A stretch of 64,000 nucleotides of DNA, taken from NCBI RefSeq assembly GCF_026168105.1, contig NZ_LBMW01000014.1:62001-126000 (forward strand), written 5' to 3'. Of the stretch, positions 51,683 to 59,657 are shown piece after piece; the first letter of the stretch is position 1, and each line of letters opens with the position of its first letter. Made by a program: the position numbers and the translations under genes. The DNA comes from Streptomyces hygroscopicus (GTDB lineage: Bacteria > Actinomycetota > Actinomycetes > Streptomycetales > Streptomycetaceae). Below the pieces are notes generated by a model that was not told where the DNA came from, did not search any database, and saw nothing but the letters and a program-made list of their open reading frames with translations.

Positions 51683-51744
51683 CCTCGGCGTTCACTGCCC
51701 AGGTGTGCTGTCCGGACAGCACACCTGGGCAGTGAACGCCGAGG
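51683..51744. repeat. 62-bp perfect palindrome
   Basis: The 31-bp arms 51683-51713 and 51714-51744 are exactly complementary with no loop, centred on GTCCGGAC. The arm begins CCTCGGCGTTCACTGCCC. It is much longer than a terminator stem in this window apart from 5894-5941. It is not next to a gene end, which suggests an inverted duplication. Confidence 0.9.
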
Positions 51745-51804
51745 TGTACGCCGCCGTGCGGGAGGCGTGAGCCCGCGGCGGCACTCGCGCGGACCGTCCG
51801 GACT

Positions 51805-52248
51805 TCACGTCCGGTTCCTGGGGATGCCGTACGCGCGCTCGATGTGAAGCCGCAGCACCAGGCGCCGGTCGCGGACCATGGTGGCGCGGAAGTCGTCCCA
51901 GTCGGGATGCTCGCCCAGGACGTCGCGGTAGAGCCGGACGAGTTCCTCGACTGTCTCGTCATGGGGGTCCTGTGCGACGGGCGAGAGGTCGGCCGTGCCC
52001 TCGGCGACCGTGTAGGCCCACCGGTCGGGGCTGGTCACGTGGTACGAGGCCCGCGGGTCCCGGCGTAGGTTGCGGGTCTTCGCGCGGTCGTCCGTGAGCG
52101 AGACCCGGATGACGCGCTCGTCCGGGTCGTAGGCGTGGCTGACGTTCGACAGCTGGGGGCGGCCGTCTCGCTTGAGGGTGACCAGCACCCCGCCGTGGCC
52201 CTCGGAGAGCAGTGCGAGCAGCGTGTCCTGCGTGGTGTCCTCAGTCAT
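51805..52248 (-). CDS. PPOX-class F420-dependent oxidoreductase
   Basis: The 147-residue protein is a split-barrel flavin/F420-binding protein of the pyridoxamine 5'-phosphate oxidase-like class. It starts with LLALLSEGHGGVLVTLKRDG then RPQLSNVSH, and has the core KTRNLRRDPRASYHVTSPDR. Members reduce or oxidise varied substrates with F420 or FMN. ATG 52248 begins the domain; its ribosome site GAGGG is only one base away, so a longer start up to 52302 is possible. The gene is divergent from a TetR/MFS pair and shares a control region with three operator-like sites. Confidence 0.9.
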   Translation of the reverse strand: MTEDTTQDTLLALLSEGHGGVLVTLKRDGRPQLSNVSHAYDPDERVIRVSLTDDRAKTRNLRRDPRASYHVTSPDRWAYTVAEGTADLSPVAQDPHDETVEELVRLYRDVLGEHPDWDDFRATMVRDRRLVLRLHIERAYGIPRNRT

Positions 52249-52288
52249 ACCCTCGTCAACTCGCCGGGGAGAGCTGCGCATTCCCGGA

Positions 52289-52347
52289 CAGACAGCGTCC
52301 ACCGAAGTGGTAGACAGTGTCTACGTCCGGCTGGTAGACAGTGTCCA
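52289..52347. promoter_or_regulatory. Three TetR operator copies over the tetR start
   Basis: TAGACAGTGTCTA (52311-52323) is a perfect palindrome extending to GTAGACAGTGTCTAC. A second copy, TAGACAGTGTCCA, is at 52335-52347 and ends on the A of the ATG. A weaker copy, CAGACAGCGTCCA, is at 52289-52301. The copies start 22 and 24 bp apart, about two helical turns. Autorepression by the adjacent TetR protein is likely. Confidence 0.75.
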
Positions 52348-52925
52348 TGACTGATCCGGAGACAGGGCTGCGGGCCCGGCTGATCGACGTGGGCGTCGAC
52401 CTGGTGACCGCGGAGGGCGCCCAGGCGCTGACGTTGCGGGAGATCGCCCGGCGGGCGGGGGTCTCACACGGGGCGCCGCGCCGTTACTTCCCGACCCATC
52501 TGGAGTTGCTGTCGGCGATCGCGCGCCGTGGCTTCACCGACCTGGCAGCGCGGGCGGCGGAGGCGGTCGGCGACGGCAGGACGAGCCCCCGGGAGCGGCT
52601 CGAGGCGCTGGGACGTACCTATCTGGACTTCGCGCTGACCCACCGGGGAATGCACGAGCTGATGTTCCGTCATGATCTGCTGGAGAGCGGCCATCTGGGG
52701 CTGCGCGAGACGAGCCTGCCGCTGTTCTCCCTGCTGGTGGACCTGGTCGGCCGGGCCAGGCCGGACGCCGACGCGCGACTCGTCGCGGGCTCCCTGCTGG
52801 CCAACCTGCACGGCATCGCCCAGTTGTGGACCTGGGGCAGTCTCCCCCTGGCCACGGGTGCGGACGAGATCACGCCCCTGCTGCGCACCGCTCTGGACGC
52901 GCACCTCGGTCCGGGGGCCCGGTGA
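52347..52925 (+). CDS. TetR-family regulator of the MFS exporter
   Basis: The 192-residue protein has a TetR HTH (TLREIARRAGVSHGAPRRYF, residues about 35-55) and a C-terminal TetR_C_13/WHG-like domain (HRGMHELMFRHDLL). ATG 52347 lies at the edge of the operator array and has no ribosome site, so the message may be leaderless; GTG 52341 is an alternative. Its stop overlaps the MFS start (GTGA), so repressor and exporter are coexpressed, the usual arrangement for a drug-efflux switch. Confidence 0.92.
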   Translation: MTDPETGLRARLIDVGVDLVTAEGAQALTLREIARRAGVSHGAPRRYFPTHLELLSAIARRGFTDLAARAAEAVGDGRTSPRERLEALGRTYLDFALTHRGMHELMFRHDLLESGHLGLRETSLPLFSLLVDLVGRARPDADARLVAGSLLANLHGIAQLWTWGSLPLATGADEITPLLRTALDAHLGPGAR

Positions 52926-54304
52926 GGGCGCACCGTGGGCTGACCCTCGCGGGCAGCGTGGTCGGGGCGTTGATCGTCGCGCTGGACGGCACGGTACTGA
53001 CCGTCGCGCAGCCCGCCCTCCAACAGGATCTGCACGCCTCCCTGACCCAGGTCCAGTGGACGAGCACCGGATATCTCATCGCGGTGGCAAGCCTGTTGGT
53101 CTTCGCCGGCCGCCTCGGCGACCGCCACGGCCACCGGCGCGTCTTCGCCCTGGGCATGGTGGGCTTCGGCGTGGCCTCCGCCGGGATCGGGGTGGCCCCG
53201 GGCATCGGATGGGTGATCGGGCTACGGGTGGTCCAGGGCGTGTTCGGCGCCCTGCTGCAGCCTGCGACGCTCGGCATGCTCCGGGCCGCGTATCCGCCCG
53301 ACCGGCTGGGGATGCCGATCGCGCTGCGCACCAGCGCGATCGGGATTGCTGCCGCGGCCGGTCCGCTGGTGGGCGGGGCGCTGGTGACCCCGTTCGGCTG
53401 GCGGGCCGTCTTCTTCCTCAACGTCGCCCCCGCGCTGGTCATGGGCGTCCTGGTGGGCGTCGTACGGAGTCCTGAACACGTGCCTGCTTCCCGGCCGTCG
53501 CTGGACCTTCCGGGCGCGGGTCTGCTCGCGGGGGCCCTGGTGTCCCTGGTGTTCGCCCTCGTCGGCCTGTCGGAGCCCGGCAGGCCGACGGCGTCCGTAC
53601 CGGCACTGTTGACGGCAACGGCCCTCGGCTGCCTGTTCCTACGACACGAACGGCGCACCGCGAGCCCCTTGTTGCCGGCGGACGTCCTCGGCTCGGCGCC
53701 CGTCCGCCGTGCGCTCGGGCTGCTGGTGGCCGCGTCGGCGGCGATGCTGGGGGCGCTGTTCGTGAGCAGTTACGTGCTGCAGGACGTGCTGGGGCTCGAC
53801 CCGTTGCGGACGGCTCTGCGGGCCCTGCCGCTGCCTGTGGCGATGGTGGCCGGCGCGCCGGTGTCCGCCGTACTGATGCGCCGCTACGGTCACCGGCGTA
53901 CAGCGGGAGTGGCCGCGGTGCTCCTCACTCTCGGCGTCCTGATGCTGTCCCCTCTCGGCACGGAGTCCTCGGCCGTGTCGGTGGGAATGGGATTCCTGCT
54001 GGCGGGCGCCGGATTCGGCACCGTGATGGTGACGGCGACCGCCGTCGTCGTCCGTGGGGTGCCCGTGGCATCGGCCGGGGTGTCCGGCGGGTTGCAGCAG
54101 ACCGCGTTGAACGTCGGGCCCACGGTCGGCGTCGCCGCCGCGAGCACGCTGATGACGTGCACGAACGCGGCGTCCGGGCTCACCCTCACGGTGCTCGCCG
54201 GTGTGGCCCTGCTCGGCGTACCGCTCGCCCTGCGGCTGCCCGGCCGGTCCGGAATCCGGACCACCGGCGTGGAGGGATCGGTCCCGGCCCGAAGCCGATC
54301 ATGA
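52922..54304 (+). CDS. MFS multidrug exporter, DHA2 (EmrB/QacA-like)
   Basis: The 460-residue protein begins at GTG 52922, overlapping the TetR stop. It has 12-14 hydrophobic helices. Motif A (FAGRLGDRHGHRRVF) lies between helices 2 and 3, LALDGTVLTVAQPAL-like sequence in helix 1 marks the DHA2 drug:H+ antiporters, and motif C-like sequence (AAAAGPLVGGAL) lies in helix 5. It probably exports a hydrophobic compound sensed by the TetR partner. The substrate is unknown. Confidence 0.92.
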   Translation: MRAHRGLTLAGSVVGALIVALDGTVLTVAQPALQQDLHASLTQVQWTSTGYLIAVASLLVFAGRLGDRHGHRRVFALGMVGFGVASAGIGVAPGIGWVIGLRVVQGVFGALLQPATLGMLRAAYPPDRLGMPIALRTSAIGIAAAAGPLVGGALVTPFGWRAVFFLNVAPALVMGVLVGVVRSPEHVPASRPSLDLPGAGLLAGALVSLVFALVGLSEPGRPTASVPALLTATALGCLFLRHERRTASPLLPADVLGSAPVRRALGLLVAASAAMLGALFVSSYVLQDVLGLDPLRTALRALPLPVAMVAGAPVSAVLMRRYGHRRTAGVAAVLLTLGVLMLSPLGTESSAVSVGMGFLLAGAGFGTVMVTATAVVVRGVPVASAGVSGGLQQTALNVGPTVGVAAASTLMTCTNAASGLTLTVLAGVALLGVPLALRLPGRSGIRTTGVEGSVPARSRS

Positions 54305-54357
54305 AATGTTGGACCCGGAAGCCCCGGGACGGCACGGGGAGAGACCGGAGGAGAACG

Positions 54358-55584
54358 ATGGGACACCTGCGGCAAGAGGTGGAGCCGGACGAGGTCGGCC
54401 TCGATCCGAAGGCCCTGGCCCGCCTCGACGAGCACTTCGCGCGCCAGGTCGACGAGGGCCGGCTGCCCGGCTATCTGGTGGCCGTCTCCCGGCACGGCCG
54501 CATGGCCCACCTCACCGCCCACGGCCACCGCGACGTCCGGGAACGGCTGCCGGTCGAGACCGACACGTTGTGGCGGATGTACTCGATGACGAAGCCGGTC
54601 ACATCGGTTGCGGCGCTGATCCTCATGGAGGAGGGCCGCTTCGGACTGGACACGCCCGTGGCCGAGTTCCTTCCGGCGTTCGCCGATCCGCGGGTGTACG
54701 TCGGCGGCTTCGGCCCCGCCGTCCGGACCCGTCCCGCCGGGCAGCCGATCCTGGTCCGCCATCTGCTCACCCACACGGCGGGGCTGACGTTCGGCTTCTA
54801 CCGCGCGCACCCCGTCGACGCCCTGTACCGGGAGGCGGGCATCGGCTCGTCCGTCGTGCCGGGCACGGATCTGGCCGAGACGTGCGAGGCGTATGCGAGG
54901 CTGCCCTTGCAGTTCGAGCCGGGCACGCAGTGGAACTACTCGGTGGCGACGAACGTCGTGGGCCGGCTCATCGAGGTGGTGTCGGGCCGGGACCTGGACG
55001 ACTTCCTCGCCGAACGGGTCTTCGGCCCGCTGGGGATGGAGGACGCGGGCCTGTGCGTGAACGAGGCCCAGGCGCCCCGGCTCGCGGAACTGTACGGCGA
55101 GACGGAGGACGGCGGCATCACCCCGGTCCCGGGTCTGCCCGTGCACGGCCGCCCCCGCCTCCTGTCCGGCAGCGGCGGCATGGTGGGGACCGCACACGAC
55201 TACCACCGCTTCATGGAGTTCCTCCGCCGCCGCGGCGAACTGGACGGCGTCCGCCTGCTGAGCGCCGGCACGGTGGCCACGATGACCTCGAACCAGCTCC
55301 CGGGCGACGCCGACCTGCGCTCCTACGGCAGCCAGGTCCACCGCGAACCCGGCAGGGCCGGACTCGGCTTCGGTCTGGGCGTCTCCGTCGTCACCGACCC
55401 CGCACTCACCCGCTCGCCCGCGGTGCTGGGCTCGTTCGGCTGGAGCGGTGTGGCGACGACGACCTTCTGGGTGGATCCGCACCACGACCTGACGGTCCAG
55501 TTCCTCACCCAGTTGCGTCCCACGGGCTCGCACACGGTGTACCCGGAACTGAAGCGACTCGTCCACGAGGCTGTCACCGGCTGA
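54358..55584 (+). CDS. Beta-lactamase-family serine hydrolase
   Basis: The 408-residue protein has the class C beta-lactamase/esterase fold. The SxxK motif is SMTK (in RMYSMTKPVTS), the YxN-like motif is in QWNYSVATN, and the third motif region (FGWSGVATTTFWVDP) is present. No signal peptide is visible, so it is likely cytoplasmic and an esterase or peptidase rather than an antibiotic-degrading enzyme. ATG 54358 follows GGAGGAG. It lies 53 bp after the MFS gene in the same direction and may belong to its operon. Confidence 0.9.
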   Translation: MGHLRQEVEPDEVGLDPKALARLDEHFARQVDEGRLPGYLVAVSRHGRMAHLTAHGHRDVRERLPVETDTLWRMYSMTKPVTSVAALILMEEGRFGLDTPVAEFLPAFADPRVYVGGFGPAVRTRPAGQPILVRHLLTHTAGLTFGFYRAHPVDALYREAGIGSSVVPGTDLAETCEAYARLPLQFEPGTQWNYSVATNVVGRLIEVVSGRDLDDFLAERVFGPLGMEDAGLCVNEAQAPRLAELYGETEDGGITPVPGLPVHGRPRLLSGSGGMVGTAHDYHRFMEFLRRRGELDGVRLLSAGTVATMTSNQLPGDADLRSYGSQVHREPGRAGLGFGLGVSVVTDPALTRSPAVLGSFGWSGVATTTFWVDPHHDLTVQFLTQLRPTGSHTVYPELKRLVHEAVTG

Positions 55585-55597
55585 GGCGCCGTGTCCT

Positions 55598-56332
55598 TCA
55601 GCTCTCCGTCCGCAGTGTGAACTCCAGCCCGTCCGCGGCCAGTTCGCCCAGCCACTGCGCGGAGCGCACTGGGGTCCCGGCAGCCCGGTTGAGCCCCGGC
55701 GGCAGGGAGCCCGTCATGGTGTGGCGGACCCCGAGGGCCAGGGGCGGGAGACGCAGCGGGCCATCGCGCTCTCCTGGGTCGTGCCCCGCAGGTCCAGGCG
55801 GTAGCGCGCCCGGACCAGGTCTGCCCCGTCCCGGCCCGTACGTCGAGGGACACGGCGAGGACCACGCGGTCGCGGTCCTCGTCCGTCGTCGGGTACGTCG
55901 CCGCCAACTCGGCGGCCAGGGTCGCGATCCGTGCGTCGTCGCCCGCCCTCAGCTCCTCGAAGACCCGGTCCCAGGCGCGCAGCCAGCCGTCGAGACGCAG
56001 CGTGCCGCGGACGAAGGTCCGTATCCTCCAGGCGGGCGGAAGGCCGTACGGGCCGCGTGGTCCGGCGCCGGGAGCATCGAGACGACCACGTCGCCCGGCG
56101 CCGGCTCCGCCGCGAGCGCGGGCAGAGTGAACGCGCGCGGCACGACCCGCCCCGTCAGGCCGAGACCGGCCAGACACCGCGCGGCGCGTTCCTCCGTCCG
56201 GTGTCACAGGCGGACGCGGTCGGCGGTGTCGCACAACGCCGCGAGACCGCTGCCGGTGGACAGGCCCGCGCCAATCCAGTGGACCGTGCCGCTCGCCGGA
56301 ACCGGCGCGGACCGCTCCCGGGACTCAGAGAT
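55598..56332 (-). pseudogene. Saccharopine dehydrogenase-like gene, inactivated
   Basis: Minus-strand fragments align in order to a saccharopine dehydrogenase family protein. The start TVHWIGAGLSTGSGLAALCD is followed by a TGA (56204-56206) where LWHRTEERAARC would need TGG. The same frame then resumes through GDVVVSMLPAPDHAA to about 56050. A large deletion joins this to a C-terminal part (GTLRLDGWLRAWDRVFEEL, TTDEDRDRVVLAVSLDV) in another frame. A further shift leads to ESAMARCVS ... GLEFTLRTES and the stop at 55598. The probable start codon (56332) reads ATC; an ATG there would overlap the upstream stop. Nonsense, deletion and frameshift together make it non-functional. Confidence 0.85.
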
Positions 56333-57380
56333 CGCCCGATTCCCCCTTTCCGGCCCGGAGTTCACGGACCGCCTCGTCGAACCGTTCCCGGCAGCGGCCC
56401 CAGGATCCGCCCACCTCGAAGTCCGGCAGCAGCGGTGTCAGCGCCGCCGAGAAGTCCGTGCTTGCCTCCAGCGGCAGCAGGGACGGCAGGTTGTCGATGG
56501 CGATCAGGTCGAGGACGGGCTGCTCGCGCAACCGGCGGACCGGCTCGTCCCAGCCGGTCGGGGTGTCGTAGACCGGCAGGAGGTTCAGCGGCGAGCCCAC
56601 GTCGACCGTCACATCGCACAGCGTGCGCAGCCGCCGTCCGGGGTCGTCGAGGTCCTTGTCCGTCAGGAACGGCGGGACCGGGCGCGTCGTGAGTACGGTG
56701 TTGACCATCAGCTCGTGGCCGAGTAGCGCCGGCCGGTCCAGTTCACGGGTCTCGGCGAGGTCCCAGCACGTGGGGTCGGCCCCGGCCACGCCCAGGGCGA
56801 CCCGCGCGCCGCGTCCGCTGCGCCCGAGCGCACCGATCACCAGCGCCCGCACCTCGCCGGTCGCCGCGCGGAGCCGTTCGTCGAGCTCCTCCTTCGAGGT
56901 CGGCTGCAGTGGTGCGGTCAGCAGGCCTCGGTGGTGGAGCAGAGCGAGGGCGGCGCCCAGGTATCCGGCCCAGTAGCCGAAGGCCGCGAGCCGACGCCCG
57001 TTGTCGTCCACCAGGTACTCCAGGTCGAGCAGCGTGCCGCCGCCCGCGAGGAACCTCCGCAGCAGGCTCCCGGCGCCGGGCTGCCCCTTGAAGGCGTGCC
57101 CGAAAAAGATGTGACGGTGTATCAACGCCGTGGGATCGTCGGGAAGTTCCTTGAGTCCGACGATCACTGCGTCCGGCGGCGCGGTCACCCAGGAGCCGGC
57201 CTCGGCGACACGGCAACCCACCGCCTCGTACGCCTCTGCCGGGAAGACCCGCTGCGGTGAGTCCTCCACCGTGAGGGTCGCTCCGCTCTCGATCAGCCGC
57301 CGGGCGTCGGACGGCACGATCGGCGTACGCCGTTCGGTCGTACGGGACTCGTGGCGGAGCCACAGATGGAGCGCGGTCAT
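56325..57380 (-). CDS. Saccharopine dehydrogenase, LYS1-like
   Basis: The 351-residue protein matches the lysine-forming saccharopine dehydrogenase / alanine dehydrogenase-like fold: LRHESRTTERRTPIVPSDAR at the start, IFFGHAFKGQPGAGSLLRRF, VLVIGALGRSGRGA-like nucleotide site (ALVIGALGRSGRGA), and DNLPSLLP near the end. It interconverts saccharopine with lysine and 2-oxoglutarate. ATG 57380 overlaps the stop of the upstream FAD oxidase gene. The gene after it is the mutated partner dehydrogenase, so the pathway's second step at this locus is lost. Confidence 0.9.
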   Translation of the reverse strand: MTALHLWLRHESRTTERRTPIVPSDARRLIESGATLTVEDSPQRVFPAEAYEAVGCRVAEAGSWVTAPPDAVIVGLKELPDDPTALIHRHIFFGHAFKGQPGAGSLLRRFLAGGGTLLDLEYLVDDNGRRLAAFGYWAGYLGAALALLHHRGLLTAPLQPTSKEELDERLRAATGEVRALVIGALGRSGRGARVALGVAGADPTCWDLAETRELDRPALLGHELMVNTVLTTRPVPPFLTDKDLDDPGRRLRTLCDVTVDVGSPLNLLPVYDTPTGWDEPVRRLREQPVLDLIAIDNLPSLLPLEASTDFSAALTPLLPDFEVGGSWGRCRERFDEAVRELRAGKGESGDL

Positions 57381-58522
57381 ACGCGGTTGACCTCCGGGCG
57401 CAAGGCGTCGGCGGCGAAGCGGTCGACACTCAGAGGGCTGATGTCGACGAAGGGTACGCGCCCCAGGCAGAGATCCCTGAGGACCTCGCCGACGGCGGGT
57501 CCCTGGAGGAAGCCATGGCCGGAGAAGCCGGTGGCATAGAGGAAGCGCGAGGGTGAAGCAGCCTCTCCGATCAGCGCGTTGTGGTCCGGAGTGATTTCGT
57601 ACAGGCCCGCCCAGCCGCCGGTGCGGCGCAGGTCGAGCAGGCCGGGTGCCCGGCGTTCCATCGCCTCGCACAGCCGCGGGATCCACCGGTCGTGCGGCTC
57701 GGTGGCGAAGCCCGGCTCCTCGTCGGGGTCGGACATGCCGACGAGCAGGCCGGGGCCCTCGGTGTGGAAGTAGAAGCTGGTGGTGAAGTCGATGGTCATG
57801 GGCAGCCCAGGCGGCAGCTCCGGCACGGCCTCCGTGACCGCGATCTGGCGGCGCAGCGGCACCACTGGAAGGTCGACGCCCGCCATCGCGCCGACCGCCC
57901 GCGACCAGGCGCCCGCAACACAGATCACGGTGTCGGTCTCGATCCGGCCCCGCTCTGTGACGACGGCGGTGATGGTGTCGCCGCGCAGCTCGATGCCGGT
58001 GACCGCGCAGTGCCGCAGGATGCGCGCGCCGTACCGGCGCGCCCCGGCCGCGTAGCCGTGCACCACGGACTCGGGGGTGCAGTGCCCGTCGTCCGGCGAG
58101 AAGGCGGCGGCCAGCAGCCCGTCCGTGGTGATCAGTGGCGACAGGCGGCGCGCCTCGGTCGCGTCGATCATGCGGCTCGGCACACCGAGCGAGTTCTGCA
58201 GGCGCACCCCGGCCTCGAAGGCGGCCACCTCCTCGGGGGTGGAGAGCAGGAACAGATAGCCGACCCGGTGCAGCCCGATGTCCTGCCCCGGCTCCCGGGC
58301 GAACCGCGCGAACGCCTCGAGGCTGCGCGCCCCGAGCCGGATGTTGAGCTCGTCGGAGAACTGCGCCCGTATGCCGCCGGCGGCCCGCGAGGTGGAGCCG
58401 GAGGCGAGTTCGTCACGCTCGACCAGGACGACGTCGGGAACGCCCGCGCGGGCCAGGTGGTAGGCGGCGCTCGCTCCCATCACCCCACCGCCGATGACGA
58501 CGACGCTCGCGCGCGTGGTCAT
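57377..58522 (-). CDS. FAD-dependent amino-acid oxidase (DadA/SoxB-like)
   Basis: The 381-residue protein is a glycine/D-amino-acid oxidase family enzyme: VVVIGGGVMGASAAYHLARA near the start, GSTSRAAGGIRAQF binding FAD, and the C-terminal GLYEITPDHNALIG and TGFSGHGFLQGPAVGE motifs. It oxidises secondary or D-amino acids. It overlaps its neighbours by ATGA on both sides, between the ornithine cyclodeaminase-like and saccharopine dehydrogenase genes. That context points to catabolism of lysine-, proline- or ornithine-derived imino or amino acids. Confidence 0.93.
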   Translation of the reverse strand: MTTRASVVVIGGGVMGASAAYHLARAGVPDVVLVERDELASGSTSRAAGGIRAQFSDELNIRLGARSLEAFARFAREPGQDIGLHRVGYLFLLSTPEEVAAFEAGVRLQNSLGVPSRMIDATEARRLSPLITTDGLLAAAFSPDDGHCTPESVVHGYAAGARRYGARILRHCAVTGIELRGDTITAVVTERGRIETDTVICVAGAWSRAVGAMAGVDLPVVPLRRQIAVTEAVPELPPGLPMTIDFTTSFYFHTEGPGLLVGMSDPDEEPGFATEPHDRWIPRLCEAMERRAPGLLDLRRTGGWAGLYEITPDHNALIGEAASPSRFLYATGFSGHGFLQGPAVGEVLRDLCLGRVPFVDISPLSVDRFAADALRPEVNRV

Positions 58523-59496
58523 GGGCGCGGGTCCCTGCCACGGGCGGCGTCGATCACGGCCCAGGCCGCCGCCGCGTCCTGGACTCCGAGCCCGACGCTG
58601 ATGTGGAGCACGATGTCGTCGGTGCTCCTGCGCGCCTCGCGGCGGCCCGTGAGCACCCCGCCCAGCGGGATCAGGTCGTCCTCGGCGAGCAGCCGGTCGC
58701 GCAGCGCGGCCACGACCGTCCCCGCGTGCTCCCGGGCCGTCTCCGGGTCGTCCACGACCACGGCGGCGGCCCGCCGTACCGCCTGCGCGTCGACCTCGTT
58801 GCGCGTGGGCTCGAAGGATCCGACGCTGACGACGGTGCATCCGGGTGCGAGCCAGGCGCCGCGGACGACTGGCGTACTGCTGAGCGTGCAGGCGGCGACC
58901 ATGGGGAGCCCGGCGACGGCATCCTCCGCCGTGGCCGCGGCCTTGACGGGGATGCCGAGTTCGGCGGCGAGGACGTCCGCCGCGCGCTCGCGCCGGTGCG
59001 GGGTGGGGCTCCAGAGGCGTACGGAGCGCAGCGGGCGCACCCGGGCGACGGCCCGGGCGTGGGCGAGCGCCTGGGCGCCGGAGCCGAGGAGACCCAGTTC
59101 CGCGCTGCCGGCGGTGGCGAGGACGTCGAAGGCCACGGCGCTGGCGGCGGCGGTGCGCAGTGTGGTCACGGCCGTGCCGTCCAGAACGGCGACCAGCTGT
59201 CCCGTCACGGGGTCGAGGGCGTTGATGACCGCGTGGACGGTGGGCAGCCCGGCGGCCGAGTTGCCCGGGTTCACACTGCCCACCTTGGCGACGGGGCCGG
59301 TGTCGGCGGACAGGCGGGCGAGGTAGGCGAAGACCACACTGTCGTCGTGGCGGCTGGGATGCATGAGCTTGCCGGGGAGTTCGGCGGTACCCTCCCCGAG
59401 CGCGGTGAAGGCGGCACGCTGGGAGCGGATCGCCCGGTCGGTGTCCAGCAGTTCCAGGACCCGCTCGGCGGAAAGGTGCAGGACGTCGTCGGTCAT
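58519..59496 (-). CDS. Ornithine cyclodeaminase / mu-crystallin family protein
   Basis: The 325-residue protein has the family features: HPSRHDDSVVFAYLARLSAD, KVGSVNPGN, VLDGTAVTTLRTAAASAVAF, and the Rossmann motif ELGLLGSGAQALAHARAV. Members deaminate and cyclise ornithine, or reduce cyclic imino acids such as Delta1-piperideine-2-carboxylate. With an amino-acid oxidase and saccharopine dehydrogenase next in the operon, an imine reductase role in lysine catabolism is plausible. It is the first gene of the operon. The ribosome site at ATG 59496 is weak. Confidence 0.9.
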   Translation of the reverse strand: MTDDVLHLSAERVLELLDTDRAIRSQRAAFTALGEGTAELPGKLMHPSRHDDSVVFAYLARLSADTGPVAKVGSVNPGNSAAGLPTVHAVINALDPVTGQLVAVLDGTAVTTLRTAAASAVAFDVLATAGSAELGLLGSGAQALAHARAVARVRPLRSVRLWSPTPHRRERAADVLAAELGIPVKAAATAEDAVAGLPMVAACTLSSTPVVRGAWLAPGCTVVSVGSFEPTRNEVDAQAVRRAAAVVVDDPETAREHAGTVVAALRDRLLAEDDLIPLGGVLTGRREARRSTDDIVLHISVGLGVQDAAAAWAVIDAARGRDPRP

Positions 59497-59657
59497 TCCC
59501 CGATTGTTTCCGGGATCCGGGCCGACGTCACCACGGCCGCGGGCACGGCGGCGTGCGTCAAGACGGCACGGGCTGCGGACGGGACGGCCGGTGCACCCCA
59601 GCCGGCGGGCGCGGCGGCCGGCGTCGAGGGGACGCCGGCCGGCCGCCGCGCACCCGC

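Larger units (their letters stand above)
51180..51804. other. Decayed region with a TetR relic and a long palindrome
   Basis: This 625-bp stretch between two minus-strand genes has no intact gene. It holds the C-terminal part of a TetR protein (51317-51460) and a 62-bp perfect palindrome (51683-51744). A short gene-end-like frame (VNAEVYAAVREA followed by a stop near 51770, plus strand) lies over the right arm of the palindrome. It looks like a site of repeated deletion and rearrangement. Confidence 0.55.

Noticed and set aside
54358..55584. An antibiotic-resistance beta-lactamase
   Set aside because: It has the class C-like fold motifs but no signal peptide; the family is dominated by esterases and peptidases, so no resistance claim is made.
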